A DNA stretch of 8,085 bases from Burkholderiales bacterium (lineage in GTDB: Bacteria; Pseudomonadota; Gammaproteobacteria; Burkholderiales; Burkholderiaceae_C): contig CANJKD010000082.1 of the NCBI GenBank assembly GCA_947474415.1, forward strand, positions 1 to 8,085, given 5' to 3'. Positions within the stretch are counted from its first letter, which is position 1, and each line of letters starts with the position of its first letter. The notes beneath the pieces were generated by a model. That model worked only from the letters and a program-made list of their open reading frames with translations. It searched no databases and was not told the DNA's origin. The translations under genes and the position numbers were made by a program. Positions 1 through 6,415 of the stretch are shown in pieces.

Positions 1-447
1 GGGATCGTGGCGCCGGAAGCGCCGGCCACGACCACGGCACCGCCGGCTCCATCCGCGACGCCCGAAGCAAACTCCGCACAGGTGCCGCCGTTGGCGCCTT
101 CGCCGCGCGCCTCGGCGCCGGCCACCGTGACAGCGCCGGCACGCGACCCGGCCGCCCTCCTCGCCGACCGGCCGGCGCCGGCCGGGCTGGCCGCAGGTAT
201 CGGCCCCGACCCTTTCAGCTACTTCGTGCAGGCGGGCGCCTATGCGCGCACCGAAGATGCCGACCAGCAGAAGGCCCGCCTGGCGATGATGGGCATGGAA
301 GGCCGCATCAGCGAGCGCGACCAGTCGGGCCGCACGGTCTACCGGGTACGGCTGGGCCCGTTCGAGAAGAGGGCCGACGCTGACGCCGCGAAAGAAAAGC
401 TCGGCGCAGCCGGAATCGAATCACAATTGGTGCGGGTGCAACGCTGA
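1..447 (+). CDS. SPOR-domain protein, C-terminal part (5' end outside window)
   Basis: The frame is open from base 1 and stops at TGA 445-447, so the gene almost certainly begins upstream. A GTG at position 7 is only an internal candidate. The first ~65 visible residues are a Pro/Ala-rich linker of low complexity. The last ~78 residues form a SPOR domain: it opens with YFVQAGAY, has a middle segment with VYRVRLGPF, and ends with an alternating hydrophobic strand (ESQLVRV). SPOR domains are known to bind denuded septal peptidoglycan, so this is probably a cell-envelope or division-site protein whose membrane anchor lies upstream of the window. In many Burkholderiales a protein of this kind sits between argS and dsbA, and dsbA does follow here after 95 bp. 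The domain call is strong; the specific cellular role is inference, and it should not be named FtsN from this fragment. Confidence 0.88.
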   Translation, partial: GIVAPEAPATTTAPPAPSATPEANSAQVPPLAPSPRASAPATVTAPARDPAALLADRPAPAGLAAGIGPDPFSYFVQAGAYARTEDADQQKARLAMMGMEGRISERDQSGRTVYRVRLGPFEKRADADAAKEKLGAAGIESQLVRVQR

Positions 448-542
448 CGACTTCGCTCGCTTGTGCGCCGGGCCTGGAATTTGCCGGCTCATAGCGACTC
501 CGAATTCCGGTCTGCCGCCAACGCCCTTCAAGAACATACCCC

Positions 543-1190
543 ATGAAACGTCGCCAGTTCTCCGCTTCCCTGCTCGGCACCGGCGCGGCAACTTTCGGCT
601 GGGCCGGCGCGGCACTCGCGCAAGGCGAGCCAATCGAGGGAACGCACTACGTCCGCTTGAGCCAGCCGGTGTCGGCCGGTCCGGCCGGCAAGATCGAGGT
701 CATTGAATTCTTCTGGTACGGCTGCCCGCATTGCAACGCGTTTGAGCCGGCACTCGACGCCTGGTCGAAGAAGCTGCCGGCCGACGTGTCGTTCCATCGC
801 GTGCCGGTTGCGTTCAGCAACGAGCCGTTCGTGGCCCACCAGCGCATCTTTTACGCACTCGACAGCCTGGGCCTCCTTGAGGCCATGCACCGCAAGGTCT
901 TCTACGCCATCCACAACGACCGCTCCCGGCTCGAAAAACCGGCCGACATTTCGGCCTTCATGGCGCGAAATGGCGTCGACGCGGCGAAATTCATGGAGGC
1001 TTTCGACTCCTTTGCGGTGCAGGCCAAGGCCAAGCAGGCCACGCTGCAGGCGGCCGCTTACAAGATCGACGGCGTGCCGGCCCTCGGGTTGCAAGGCCGC
1101 TACTACACATCGGGCTCGTTGGCGGGCAGCAACGACAAAGCACTTGCCGTTGCCGACTTCCTGATTCAGCGCATCCGCAAGGTCGCTTGA
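543..1190 (+). CDS. dsbA: Periplasmic thiol:disulfide interchange protein DsbA
   Basis: A 215-residue DsbA-family oxidase that introduces disulfide bonds into secreted proteins in the periplasm, normally recycled by DsbB. The thioredoxin-fold active site is visible as FFWYGCPHC, with the catalytic pair C61-P62-H63-C64. The cis-proline loop opposite it is GVPAL (P179). The N-terminus is a signal peptide with a hydrophobic stretch ending in AALA before QGEP (cleavage predicted after residue 26). It begins MKRRQF, so it carries a twin-arginine-like pair (RRxF) rather than a plain Sec n-region. The ATG at 543 gives a complete signal peptide of sensible length; the Shine-Dalgarno match upstream is weak. 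Length is typical for the family. It is separated from the SPOR gene by 95 bp and from lptA by 92 bp, so it may be transcribed independently. Function is confident; Tat versus Sec export is unresolved. Confidence 0.93.
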   Translation: MKRRQFSASLLGTGAATFGWAGAALAQGEPIEGTHYVRLSQPVSAGPAGKIEVIEFFWYGCPHCNAFEPALDAWSKKLPADVSFHRVPVAFSNEPFVAHQRIFYALDSLGLLEAMHRKVFYAIHNDRSRLEKPADISAFMARNGVDAAKFMEAFDSFAVQAKAKQATLQAAAYKIDGVPALGLQGRYYTSGSLAGSNDKALAVADFLIQRIRKVA

Positions 1191-1233
1191 AGCCAGGAGG
1201 CGGTCGGGCTTTGGGTCGGGCCCGAGAGCGGCC

Positions 1234-1260
1234 TGTACATGTAAACCCTTGGACTAGAAT
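1234..1260 (+). promoter_or_regulatory. Candidate promoter for lptA-lptB
   Basis: A TAGAAT hexamer at 1255-1260 matches the sigma-70 -10 consensus in five of six positions and lies about 22 nt before the lptA ATG. No good -35 is present at the right spacing. Just upstream is a short palindrome, TACATGTA (1236-1243), which could be an operator or chance. This is the only AT-leaning patch in the dsbA-lptA spacer, which is why it is listed. Tentative. Confidence 0.3.
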
Positions 1261-1282
1261 GGCCTGCAAGTTTCATGCCTCT

Positions 1283-1942
1283 ATGAAGAACCCTCGCCAC
1301 ATCGTCCTTGCAGTCTCGCTCGCAGCCTGCGCCGTGCCTCACGCCCACGCCGAACGCGCTGACCGGCTGAAGCCATTGACCGTCGAAGCCGACCAGAGCG
1401 GGCGCCTGGACCTGCAGAATCAGGTCGTCGTGTTCACCGGCAATGTGGTCGTGAGCAAGGGCACGATGGTGATTCGGGCTTCGCGCATCGAAGTGCGGCA
1501 ACTGCCCAACGGCTACGACACCGCCACCGCCTTCGGTGCACCGGGCAAGCCGGCCACCTTTCGCCAAAAGCGCGACGGCGTCGACGAGTTCATCGACGGC
1601 GAGGCCGTGCGGCTCGAATACGACGGCAATAAAGACCAGATCAAGTTCATCGGCAACGCGGCCGTGCGGCGCCTGCGCGGCGCAGCGGTGGCCGACGAAA
1701 TCAACGGCAACCTCGTGACCTACGACGCCACGACCGAAGTCTTCAGCGTTTCGGGCGGGGCCACGACCACGGCAGCCAACCCCGGCGGCCGGGTGCGTGC
1801 GGTGCTGACCCCGCGCGAAGGCACCGAAGCGGCGCTGGAAGCGGCCCAGGCCGCGTCGTCAGCGCCCCGTCCGGCCCTGAAGTTGAGCCCGACGCTCGGC
1901 AGCGCCAAGCCTGCTTCTGCACCGGCCGGGGACAAGCGTTGA
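1283..1942 (+). CDS. lptA: Lipopolysaccharide transport periplasmic protein LptA
   Basis: A 219-residue LptA (OstA/YhbN-type beta-jellyroll) protein, which forms the periplasmic bridge carrying LPS from LptC at the inner membrane to LptD at the outer membrane. The start is placed at ATG 1283, because an earlier in-frame ATG (1187) overlaps the dsbA end and would put 32 charged residues before the signal peptide. From 1283 there is a short basic n-region and hydrophobic core, with AHA/ER a likely cleavage site at about 23/24. The LptA fold follows at about residues 31-155: [34 protein letters not shown], then [12 protein letters not shown] and [11 protein letters not shown]. After about residue 165 comes an Ala/Pro-rich tail without fold signals. 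The signal peptide also contains LAAC at residues 13-16, resembling a lipobox. The stop overlaps the lptB start, so LptA and LptB are translationally coupled. No lptC is present upstream, where it is usually found. Confidence 0.9.
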   Translation: MKNPRHIVLAVSLAACAVPHAHAERADRLKPLTVEADQSGRLDLQNQVVVFTGNVVVSKGTMVIRASRIEVRQLPNGYDTATAFGAPGKPATFRQKRDGVDEFIDGEAVRLEYDGNKDQIKFIGNAAVRRLRGAAVADEINGNLVTYDATTEVFSVSGGATTTAANPGGRVRAVLTPREGTEAALEAAQAASSAPRPALKLSPTLGSAKPASAPAGDKR

Positions 1943-2712
1943 CTTCGTCCTCGGTGGCACCTTCCAACCCACGGCCCCGGCTGGAGGCGTTCGGGCTGCG
2001 CAAGTCGTTCGGCGCGCGCATGGTCGTGAAAGACGTGCACATGGCCGTCGACAGCGGCGAGGTCGTCGGCCTGCTCGGGCCGAACGGCGCGGGCAAGACG
2101 ACCAGCTTCTACATGATCGTCGGCCTGGTGCGCGTTGACGCGGGCACGATCACGATCGAAGGCCGACGCGCCGAACGCCTGCCGATCCACCAGCGCTCGC
2201 GGCTCGGCCTGTCGTACCTGCCGCAGGAAGCGTCGATCTTCCGCAAGCTCACCGTCGAGGAAAACGTCCGCGCCGTGCTCGAACTGCAGATCGGGCCCGA
2301 TGGCAAGGCACTGAAGCCGGCACTGATCGAGAAACTGCTCGACGGCCTGCTGCACGACCTGTCCATCGAGAAACTGCGCGACTCGCCGGCACCGGCTTTG
2401 TCGGGAGGGGAGCGGCGGCGCGTCGAGATCGCGCGCGCCCTGGCAACGCAGCCGCGCTTCATCCTGCTTGACGAGCCGTTCGCGGGCGTCGACCCGATCG
2501 CGGTGATCGAGATCCAGCGCATCATCGGTTTCCTGAAAAGCCGCGGCATCGGCGTGCTGATCACCGACCACAACGTGCGCGAGACCTTGGGCATTTGCGA
2601 CCGCGCCTACATCATCAGCGAAGGCCGCGTGCTCGCCGAAGGCACGCCGACCGAGATTGTTGACAACGCCGACGTGCGCAAGGTCTACCTCGGCGAACAC
2701 TTTCGAATGTGA
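1939..2712 (+). CDS. lptB: LPS export ABC transporter ATP-binding protein LptB
   Basis: A 257-residue cytoplasmic ATPase that powers LPS extraction from the inner membrane with LptF and LptG. All ABC motifs are visible: Walker A GPNGAGKT (residues 47-54), Q-loop Q96 in YLPQEAS, signature LSGGE (154-158), Walker B ILLDEP (175-180) and the switch histidine H211 in ITDHNVRE. The LptB-type C-terminal ending [10 protein letters not shown] is present. The start is TTG 1939, which shares TTGA with the lptA stop. A GGGGA about seven bases upstream (1928-1932) is a plausible Shine-Dalgarno sequence for it. The alternative GTG at 1954 has no comparable site and would only trim five residues. Position between lptA and rpoN is the classic proteobacterial order, which supports the assignment over other ABC ATPases. 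Confidence 0.96.
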   Translation: MTSSSVAPSNPRPRLEAFGLRKSFGARMVVKDVHMAVDSGEVVGLLGPNGAGKTTSFYMIVGLVRVDAGTITIEGRRAERLPIHQRSRLGLSYLPQEASIFRKLTVEENVRAVLELQIGPDGKALKPALIEKLLDGLLHDLSIEKLRDSPAPALSGGERRRVEIARALATQPRFILLDEPFAGVDPIAVIEIQRIIGFLKSRGIGVLITDHNVRETLGICDRAYIISEGRVLAEGTPTEIVDNADVRKVYLGEHFRM

Positions 2713-2757
2713 AGCGATGACGACCATGTTTGCCAGGGCGCCGGGCTCGCCGCCGGG

Positions 2758-2801
2758 CCGCCAAGGTCCGCGAAGAGCCCCACTGTTGTGGACCTTGGCG
2801 G
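2758..2801. repeat. Perfect 12-bp inverted repeat in the lptB-rpoN spacer
   Basis: CCGCCAAGGTCC (2758-2769) is repeated as its exact reverse complement GGACCTTGGCGG (2790-2801), with a 20-nt loop between them. There is no T-run after the second arm, so it does not look like a rho-independent terminator. As RNA it would form a very stable stem in the leader of rpoN; as DNA it could be a dyad operator or part of a dispersed intergenic repeat. Its function is unknown. Confidence 0.8.
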
Positions 2802-2807
2802 GCGCGC

Positions 2808-2843
2808 ACCCCCTCGGGGGTTCGGCCGTACTTGGCCGGGAGG
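2808..2843 (+). promoter_or_regulatory. Two small hairpins and Shine-Dalgarno sequence before rpoN
   Basis: ACCCC/GGGGT (2808-2812 with 2817-2821) forms a tight hairpin. CGGCC/GGCCG (2823-2827 with 2834-2838) forms a second one that ends on the first base of GGGAGG (2838-2843). This purine stretch is the Shine-Dalgarno sequence for the ATG at 2848 (4-nt gap) and decides the rpoN start over the in-frame ATG at 2788. The overlap of hairpin and ribosome site raises the possibility of structure-dependent translation of rpoN, which is inference. Confidence 0.55.
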
Positions 2844-2847
2844 CTCC

Positions 2848-4401
2848 ATGAAGCCAACCCTCCAGTTTCGGCTGTCGCAGCACCTGGCGCTGACGCCCCA
2901 GTTGCAGCAGTCGATCCGCCTGCTGCAGCTCTCCACGCTCGAACTTCACCAGGAAGTCGAGCAGATGCTGGAACAGAACCCGTTCCTCGAAGCCGAGGAA
3001 GATTCGGCGCCGGCCTTCGAGCCCCTCGCCGAGCGGTTGAGCCCGGCCGAACGCGTCGGCGAGCGCGAGACCGAGCGTGCGGCCGAATCCAGCGCCGACG
3101 GCGGCGGCGACGCCGAAGCCGCGCCGCTGGACGGCACCGACTTCGGTGGCACCGAACGCGACGACTGGGAAAACGGCACCGAGCGCGAAGATTTCGACGG
3201 CATCCGCGAAACCCCCGGCAAGAGCAGCACGAACAACGACTCCGACGAGTTCGACGGGCAAGACCGCGACACCGCCACCGTCAGCCTGCAAGACCACTTG
3301 CGCGAGCAGTTGTCGGGCATGCGGCTGCCGCCGCTGGACGCCGCAGCGGTGATGGTGCTGATCGAATCCCTGAACGACGACGGCTACCTGGCGGACACGC
3401 TGGAAGACATCGCCGAACAACTCGTCGATGCCGACGACGGCGCGGCCGACGACCGCACTGAGCGACGCGAAGAACTGATCGCCCAGTTGCGCTGCGGCCT
3501 GCGCTGGCTGCAAAGCATGGAACCCACTGGCGTGGGCGCCGCCGACCTGGCCGAATGCCTGACGCTGCAGCTGCGCACGCAAGAGCGCAGCGAAGCCCAG
3601 GCGATCGCGATCATCGTCTGCAAGCAGCACCTCGAACTGCTGGCGCGCCGAGACCTGAAGAAGCTGATGGCGGCAACCGGTGCCGACGAAGACCTGCTGC
3701 GCGAGGCGCAGGCGCTGATCGTTGCGCTCGAACCCAAGCCGAGCCGCCAGTTCTCGCGCGCCGAGGCGAACATCGTGATCCCCGACGTGATCGTGCAGAA
3801 GTCCGGCCGCGGCTGGAAGGTGGTGCTGAACCCCGACGTGATGCCCAGGCTGCGCATCAACGACCTGTACGCGAACGCGATTCGCCAGCAGCGCGGTGCC
3901 GGTGCGAGCGGCTCGTCTGCCGGCCTGACCTCGCGCCTGCAGGAAGCGCGCTGGTTCATGAAGAACATCCTGCAGCGCTTCGACACGATCCAGCGCGTTT
4001 CGCAAGCCATCGTCGGGCGCCAGAAGAACTTCTTCACGCACGGCGCGATCGCGATGAAGCCGCTGGTGCTGCGCGAGATCGCCGATGAGCTCGGCCTGCA
4101 CGAATCGACGATTTCGCGCGTGACCACGGCGAAGTACATGTCCACGCCCTTCGGTACTTTCGAACTGAAGTATTTCTTCGGCTCGTCGCTGAACACCGAG
4201 GCCGGTGGCAACGCATCGAGCACCGCCGTGCGGGCGCTGATCAAGCAGATCGTCACAGCCGAGAACCCGGCCAAGCCTTTGAGCGACAGCCAGATCTCGC
4301 AGATGCTCGAGGAGCAAGGCATTCAGGTCGCGCGGCGCACCGTGGCCAAATACCGCGAGGCGCTGAAGATTGCGCCGACGCAATTGCGAAAGGCGATGTA
4401 G
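2848..4401 (+). CDS. rpoN: RNA polymerase sigma-54 factor RpoN
   Basis: A 517-residue sigma-54, the alternative sigma factor that directs RNA polymerase to -24/-12 promoters and needs AAA+ activators to open them. Region I is the Gln/Leu-rich N-terminus (residues 1-48: LTPQLQQSIRLLQLS, then EQNPFLE). It is followed by a long acidic, low-complexity region II (about 49-138), then the core-binding domain. A helix-turn-helix lies at about 406-426 (LREIADELGLHESTISRVT), and the diagnostic RpoN box ARRTVAKYRE is at residues 495-504, contacting the -24 element. The start at ATG 2848 has GGGAGG just upstream and places the activator-interacting region I at the N-terminus as expected. It follows lptB as in most proteobacteria. 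The next gene starts two bases after the stop, suggesting co-transcription. In many relatives hpf follows rpoN; here it does not. Confidence 0.97.
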   Translation: MKPTLQFRLSQHLALTPQLQQSIRLLQLSTLELHQEVEQMLEQNPFLEAEEDSAPAFEPLAERLSPAERVGERETERAAESSADGGGDAEAAPLDGTDFGGTERDDWENGTEREDFDGIRETPGKSSTNNDSDEFDGQDRDTATVSLQDHLREQLSGMRLPPLDAAAVMVLIESLNDDGYLADTLEDIAEQLVDADDGAADDRTERREELIAQLRCGLRWLQSMEPTGVGAADLAECLTLQLRTQERSEAQAIAIIVCKQHLELLARRDLKKLMAATGADEDLLREAQALIVALEPKPSRQFSRAEANIVIPDVIVQKSGRGWKVVLNPDVMPRLRINDLYANAIRQQRGAGASGSSAGLTSRLQEARWFMKNILQRFDTIQRVSQAIVGRQKNFFTHGAIAMKPLVLREIADELGLHESTISRVTTAKYMSTPFGTFELKYFFGSSLNTEAGGNASSTAVRALIKQIVTAENPAKPLSDSQISQMLEEQGIQVARRTVAKYREALKIAPTQLRKAM

Positions 4402-4403
4402 CC

Positions 4404-5651
4404 ATGCCATTGCCGATTTTTCTGCCGTGCGCGGCGGGTGTCGAGGCCCTCCTCGCCGAAGAAGTGCAGCGCATCCTGCCGAAGCACCCGGTGCACGAGG
4501 CGCGCGGTGGCGTCGCGCTCGAAGGCGACCCGTTGGCGGTGATGACGCTGAACCTGGAGAGCCGCCTCGCACAGCGCGTTCTGCTCGAAGTGGCACACGG
4601 CTCGTACCGCGACGAGAACGACATCTACGAACTCGCGCGAACGGTCGAATGGACGCAGTGGATCACGCCCGAGCACACCTTGCGCGTCGACACCACGGCG
4701 CACCGCAGCCCATTGCGCAGCCTGAACTTCGCGGCGTTGCGCGTGAAGGATGCCGTGTGCGATGTGCTGCGCGACGCCACCGGCGAACGGCCGAGCGTGG
4801 ACACTCGCCAGCCCGACCTGCAACTCGTGCTGCACCTTGGCGAACAGGAAGCCACGCTGTATGTCGACAGCTCCGGCGAGTCGCTCTTCAAGCGCGGTTG
4901 GCGCGAAGACAAGGGCGATGCGCCGCTGAAGGAAACGCTGGCAGCGGCAATGCTCGCCGCCGCCGGCTGGCGTGGCACACCGGAAGCCGGCGGCGCGCTG
5001 CACGACCCCTGCTGCGGTTCGGGCACCATCGCGATCGAAGCCGCGCAGATCGCCTGCGGCATCGCGCCGGGCCTGAAGCGGCGCTTCGCGTTCGAGCGCC
5101 TGCTGCCCTTCATCAGCGACGAGATGCGCGCCGAAGTGCAGCGTTTGCGCAGCCACGCGCAGGCCCGCATCCATGCCAGCGTGGTGCCGATCTTCGCCAG
5201 CGATGTGTCGTTCCGGATGGTTGATTTCGCGCGCCGCAACGCGCAGCGCGCGGGTGTCGAAGCGGCAATCACCTTCAACGGCGGTGACGCGCTGGAGCGG
5301 CCCGCGCCCGCGCTGCCCGACGGCCTGGCCGGCACCTTGATGGTCAACCCGCCGTATGGCGAGCGCATCGATGTGGCGGGCAAGGCGGCGCGAAGGGCAG
5401 ATGAAGAACGCAGCGCCGATGACGGCGACAACCGGCACGCGCCGAGCGACTTCTTCCCGCGCCTGGCCGCCCACTGGAAGCGCGCCTACACCCAACACCC
5501 GGCCGGCTGGACCGCCTACGTGCTGAGCCCCGACATGAAGCTGCCGGGCGCGATGCGCCTGAAGGAATCGCGCCGCGTGCCGATGTGGAACGGGCCGATC
5601 GAGTGCCGCTTGTTCCGCTTCGATCTGGTCGCCGGGTCGGCGCGCAAGTAG
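4404..5651 (+). CDS. THUMP-domain class I SAM-dependent rRNA guanine-N2 methyltransferase (RlmL N-terminal type)
   Basis: A 415-residue RNA methyltransferase of the RlmL/YcbY N-terminal (UPF0020) family, expected to methylate a guanine N2 in 23S rRNA. The N-terminal ~160 residues match a ferredoxin-like plus THUMP RNA-binding region (PIFLPCAAGVEALLAEE; ALRVKDAVCDVLR; LYVDSSGESLFKRGWR). The Rossmann domain has SAM-binding motif I DPCCGSG (201-207), acidic residue D267 in FASDVS, and catalytic motif IV NPPYGER (315-321), typical of amino-group methyltransferases. About 25 polar, charged residues (about 324-348) are inserted just after motif IV. The protein has only the first of the two methyltransferase halves of E. 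coli RlmL, which is usual in betaproteobacteria. The ATG at 4404 is 2 bp after the rpoN stop, with AAAGG about ten bases upstream. The exact target position is inferred from family only. Confidence 0.9.
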   Translation: MPLPIFLPCAAGVEALLAEEVQRILPKHPVHEARGGVALEGDPLAVMTLNLESRLAQRVLLEVAHGSYRDENDIYELARTVEWTQWITPEHTLRVDTTAHRSPLRSLNFAALRVKDAVCDVLRDATGERPSVDTRQPDLQLVLHLGEQEATLYVDSSGESLFKRGWREDKGDAPLKETLAAAMLAAAGWRGTPEAGGALHDPCCGSGTIAIEAAQIACGIAPGLKRRFAFERLLPFISDEMRAEVQRLRSHAQARIHASVVPIFASDVSFRMVDFARRNAQRAGVEAAITFNGGDALERPAPALPDGLAGTLMVNPPYGERIDVAGKAARRADEERSADDGDNRHAPSDFFPRLAAHWKRAYTQHPAGWTAYVLSPDMKLPGAMRLKESRRVPMWNGPIECRLFRFDLVAGSARK

Positions 5652-5679
5652 GCCCCCGCGGCGGGTCACCCGGCCAGTG

Positions 5680-5769
5680 TCGTATTGCATTCTGTTTGGA
5701 ACTCAAGCGGCCGTTTGCGCGGATGACCTTCTGCAGGATGTCGGCAGCGCGCTGGGTCCAGATGAATGC
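5680..5769 (-). pseudogene. C-terminal remnant of an IS630-family-like transposase
   Basis: Reading the minus strand from 5769 down gives about 30 residues: AFIWTQRAADILQKVIRA followed by NGRLSSKQNA. This strongly resembles the extreme C-terminus of IS630-family transposases (pattern PFIWT..A.DILQKVIRAN..LSSKQNATLH). That family similarity is from memory and was not searched. Upstream of AFIWT the frame turns into a low-complexity Ala/Pro repeat encoded by the G-rich tract, and the normal stop after SSKQNA.. has eroded, so the frame runs on into antisense of the methyltransferase gene. No catalytic DDE residues or inverted repeats are seen. It is a dead fragment marking an old insertion and deletion event at the border of the conserved block. 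Confidence 0.6.
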
Positions 5770-5803
5770 ATCCGCCGATGACACGGTGAGCCAAGCCTGG
5801 GCA

Positions 5804-5826
5804 GGGGCGGGGGCGGGGGCGGGGGC
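5804..5826 (+). repeat. GGGGGC tandem tract with G-quadruplex potential
   Basis: Four G-runs of 4, 5, 5 and 5 bases (5804-5807, 5809-5813, 5815-5819, 5821-5825) are separated by single C bases. Runs of four or more G with one-base loops are the most favourable form of the standard G-quadruplex pattern. The unit is about 6 bp, so it is also a slippage-prone microsatellite. It lies directly next to the transposase fragment in non-coding DNA. A function is not evident. Confidence 0.8.
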
Positions 5827-6334
5827 AATCCACGCCGTGAGCCTGCGCTGGGACGGGCACCAGTACGTGTCATGGCAGGTGGATGACTTCTGCGACAGGT
5901 TCAACGTCACTGCGGTCTGAAGGCGTCGCGGTCCTGGTGTACACCGGCCGTTCGTCGGCGCGAAATCGGCATGCCCGAGCAAGTTCTGCGCGGTGCAAAG
6001 GCCGCAGCCCGCAGCCCGCTTTCAGCAGGGCGCGCGGCATCACGATGGCGGCCGATGCTGCCAATTGACTTCGTGCACGCAGCGCTGGCAAGAAGTCCAT
6101 TGAAGCGATATCATTTTCGAACGAATACGACGTGCCCGGTTCAGGGTAAAGAACCCAGCCGGCAGCGCACGCAGGCAACCCGTACGAGCAGAAGACGCTC
6201 ACTTTGATGCCGTGACAGCCTCCCGCTGTTCCGTGCGGAGGTCCGACCTGACTGGACTTGCATGCCACGCCTCGGGCAGGCGCGGCGAGTTGACACCCTC
6301 GGCAAGACAGGCCCCGCGCCGTTGCGTCGACGCA

Positions 6335-6358
6335 TATAACTTTGGGCCCCGGCGGCCC
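6335..6358 (+). promoter_or_regulatory. Candidate -10 element and short hairpin in the rsbR leader
   Basis: TATAAC (6335-6340) is a plausible -10 hexamer 76 nt before the rsbR ATG, but no matching -35 lies 16-18 bp upstream. A perfect TTGACA at 6290-6295 is 39 bp away, too far to pair with it. A GC-rich hairpin GGGCC/GGCCC (6344-6348 with 6354-6358) follows. This is the best promoter-like spot for the rsbRST operon, with low certainty. Confidence 0.25.
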
Positions 6359-6401
6359 CTTCTACCCCCTTCAGTCGCGCCGACCACCCTCGATCCACGC
6401 T

Positions 6402-6407
6402 GAGGAG
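6402..6407 (+). promoter_or_regulatory. Strong Shine-Dalgarno sequence for the original rsbR start
   Basis: GAGGAG ends eight bases before ATG 6416, an optimal ribosome site. It is the reason for taking 6416 as the ancestral start of rsbR, even though that frame meets TAG after 16 codons. Nothing of equal quality precedes the candidate restart codon TTG 6473. Confidence 0.7.
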
Positions 6408-6415
6408 CATCGTCC

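Larger units (their letters stand above)
5652..6415. other. 764-bp region without an intact recognisable gene
   Basis: This stretch separates the conserved rpoN block from the stressosome genes. It contains a transposase fragment (5680-5769, minus), a G-rich tandem tract (5804-5826), an AT-leaning patch around 6095-6130 and the rsbR leader. Open frames exist on both strands, for example a plus-frame ending at TGA 5918-5920 with HAVSLRWDGHQYVSWQVDD, and a minus frame over 5870-6268. None resembles a known family to me, and their composition is ordinary for high-GC noise. No tRNA and no classic terminator was seen. CGGG/CCCG at 5662-5672 after the methyltransferase gene is a small hairpin lacking a T-run. 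Confidence 0.6.

Noticed and set aside
1720..4596. 958-codon open frame on the minus strand opposite lptB and rpoN
   Set aside because: It lies antisense to three unmistakable conserved genes, has repetitive Arg/Ala/Gly/His-rich sequence typical of high-GC shadow frames, and matches no family I know.
5652..5680. Rho-independent terminator after the methyltransferase gene
   Set aside because: Only a 4-bp CGGG/CCCG stem is present and no T-run follows.
5762..5920. Plus-strand frame ending HAVSLRWDGHQYVSWQVDDFCDRFNVTAV
   Set aside because: The end reads somewhat protein-like, but the frame includes a Gly/Ala repeat from the G-tract, overlaps the transposase shard, and no family was recognised.
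6138..6155. GGTTC/GAACC inverted repeat
   Set aside because: Five-base arms are expected by chance at this length and there is no supporting context.
5870..6268. 132-codon minus-strand frame in the gene-poor region
   Set aside because: It has no recognisable domain and no clear ribosome site; low confidence that it is a gene, although a degraded remnant cannot be excluded.
6310..6326. Possible sigma-54 (-24/-12) promoter before rsbR
   Set aside because: GG at 6310-6311 and GC at 6324-6325 are separated by 12 bases instead of the required 10, so it does not fit the GG-N10-GC rule.
6290..6340. TTGACA plus TATAAC as a sigma-70 promoter pair
   Set aside because: The spacer is 39 bp, far beyond the usual 16-18 bp; at most the -10-like element is used alone.
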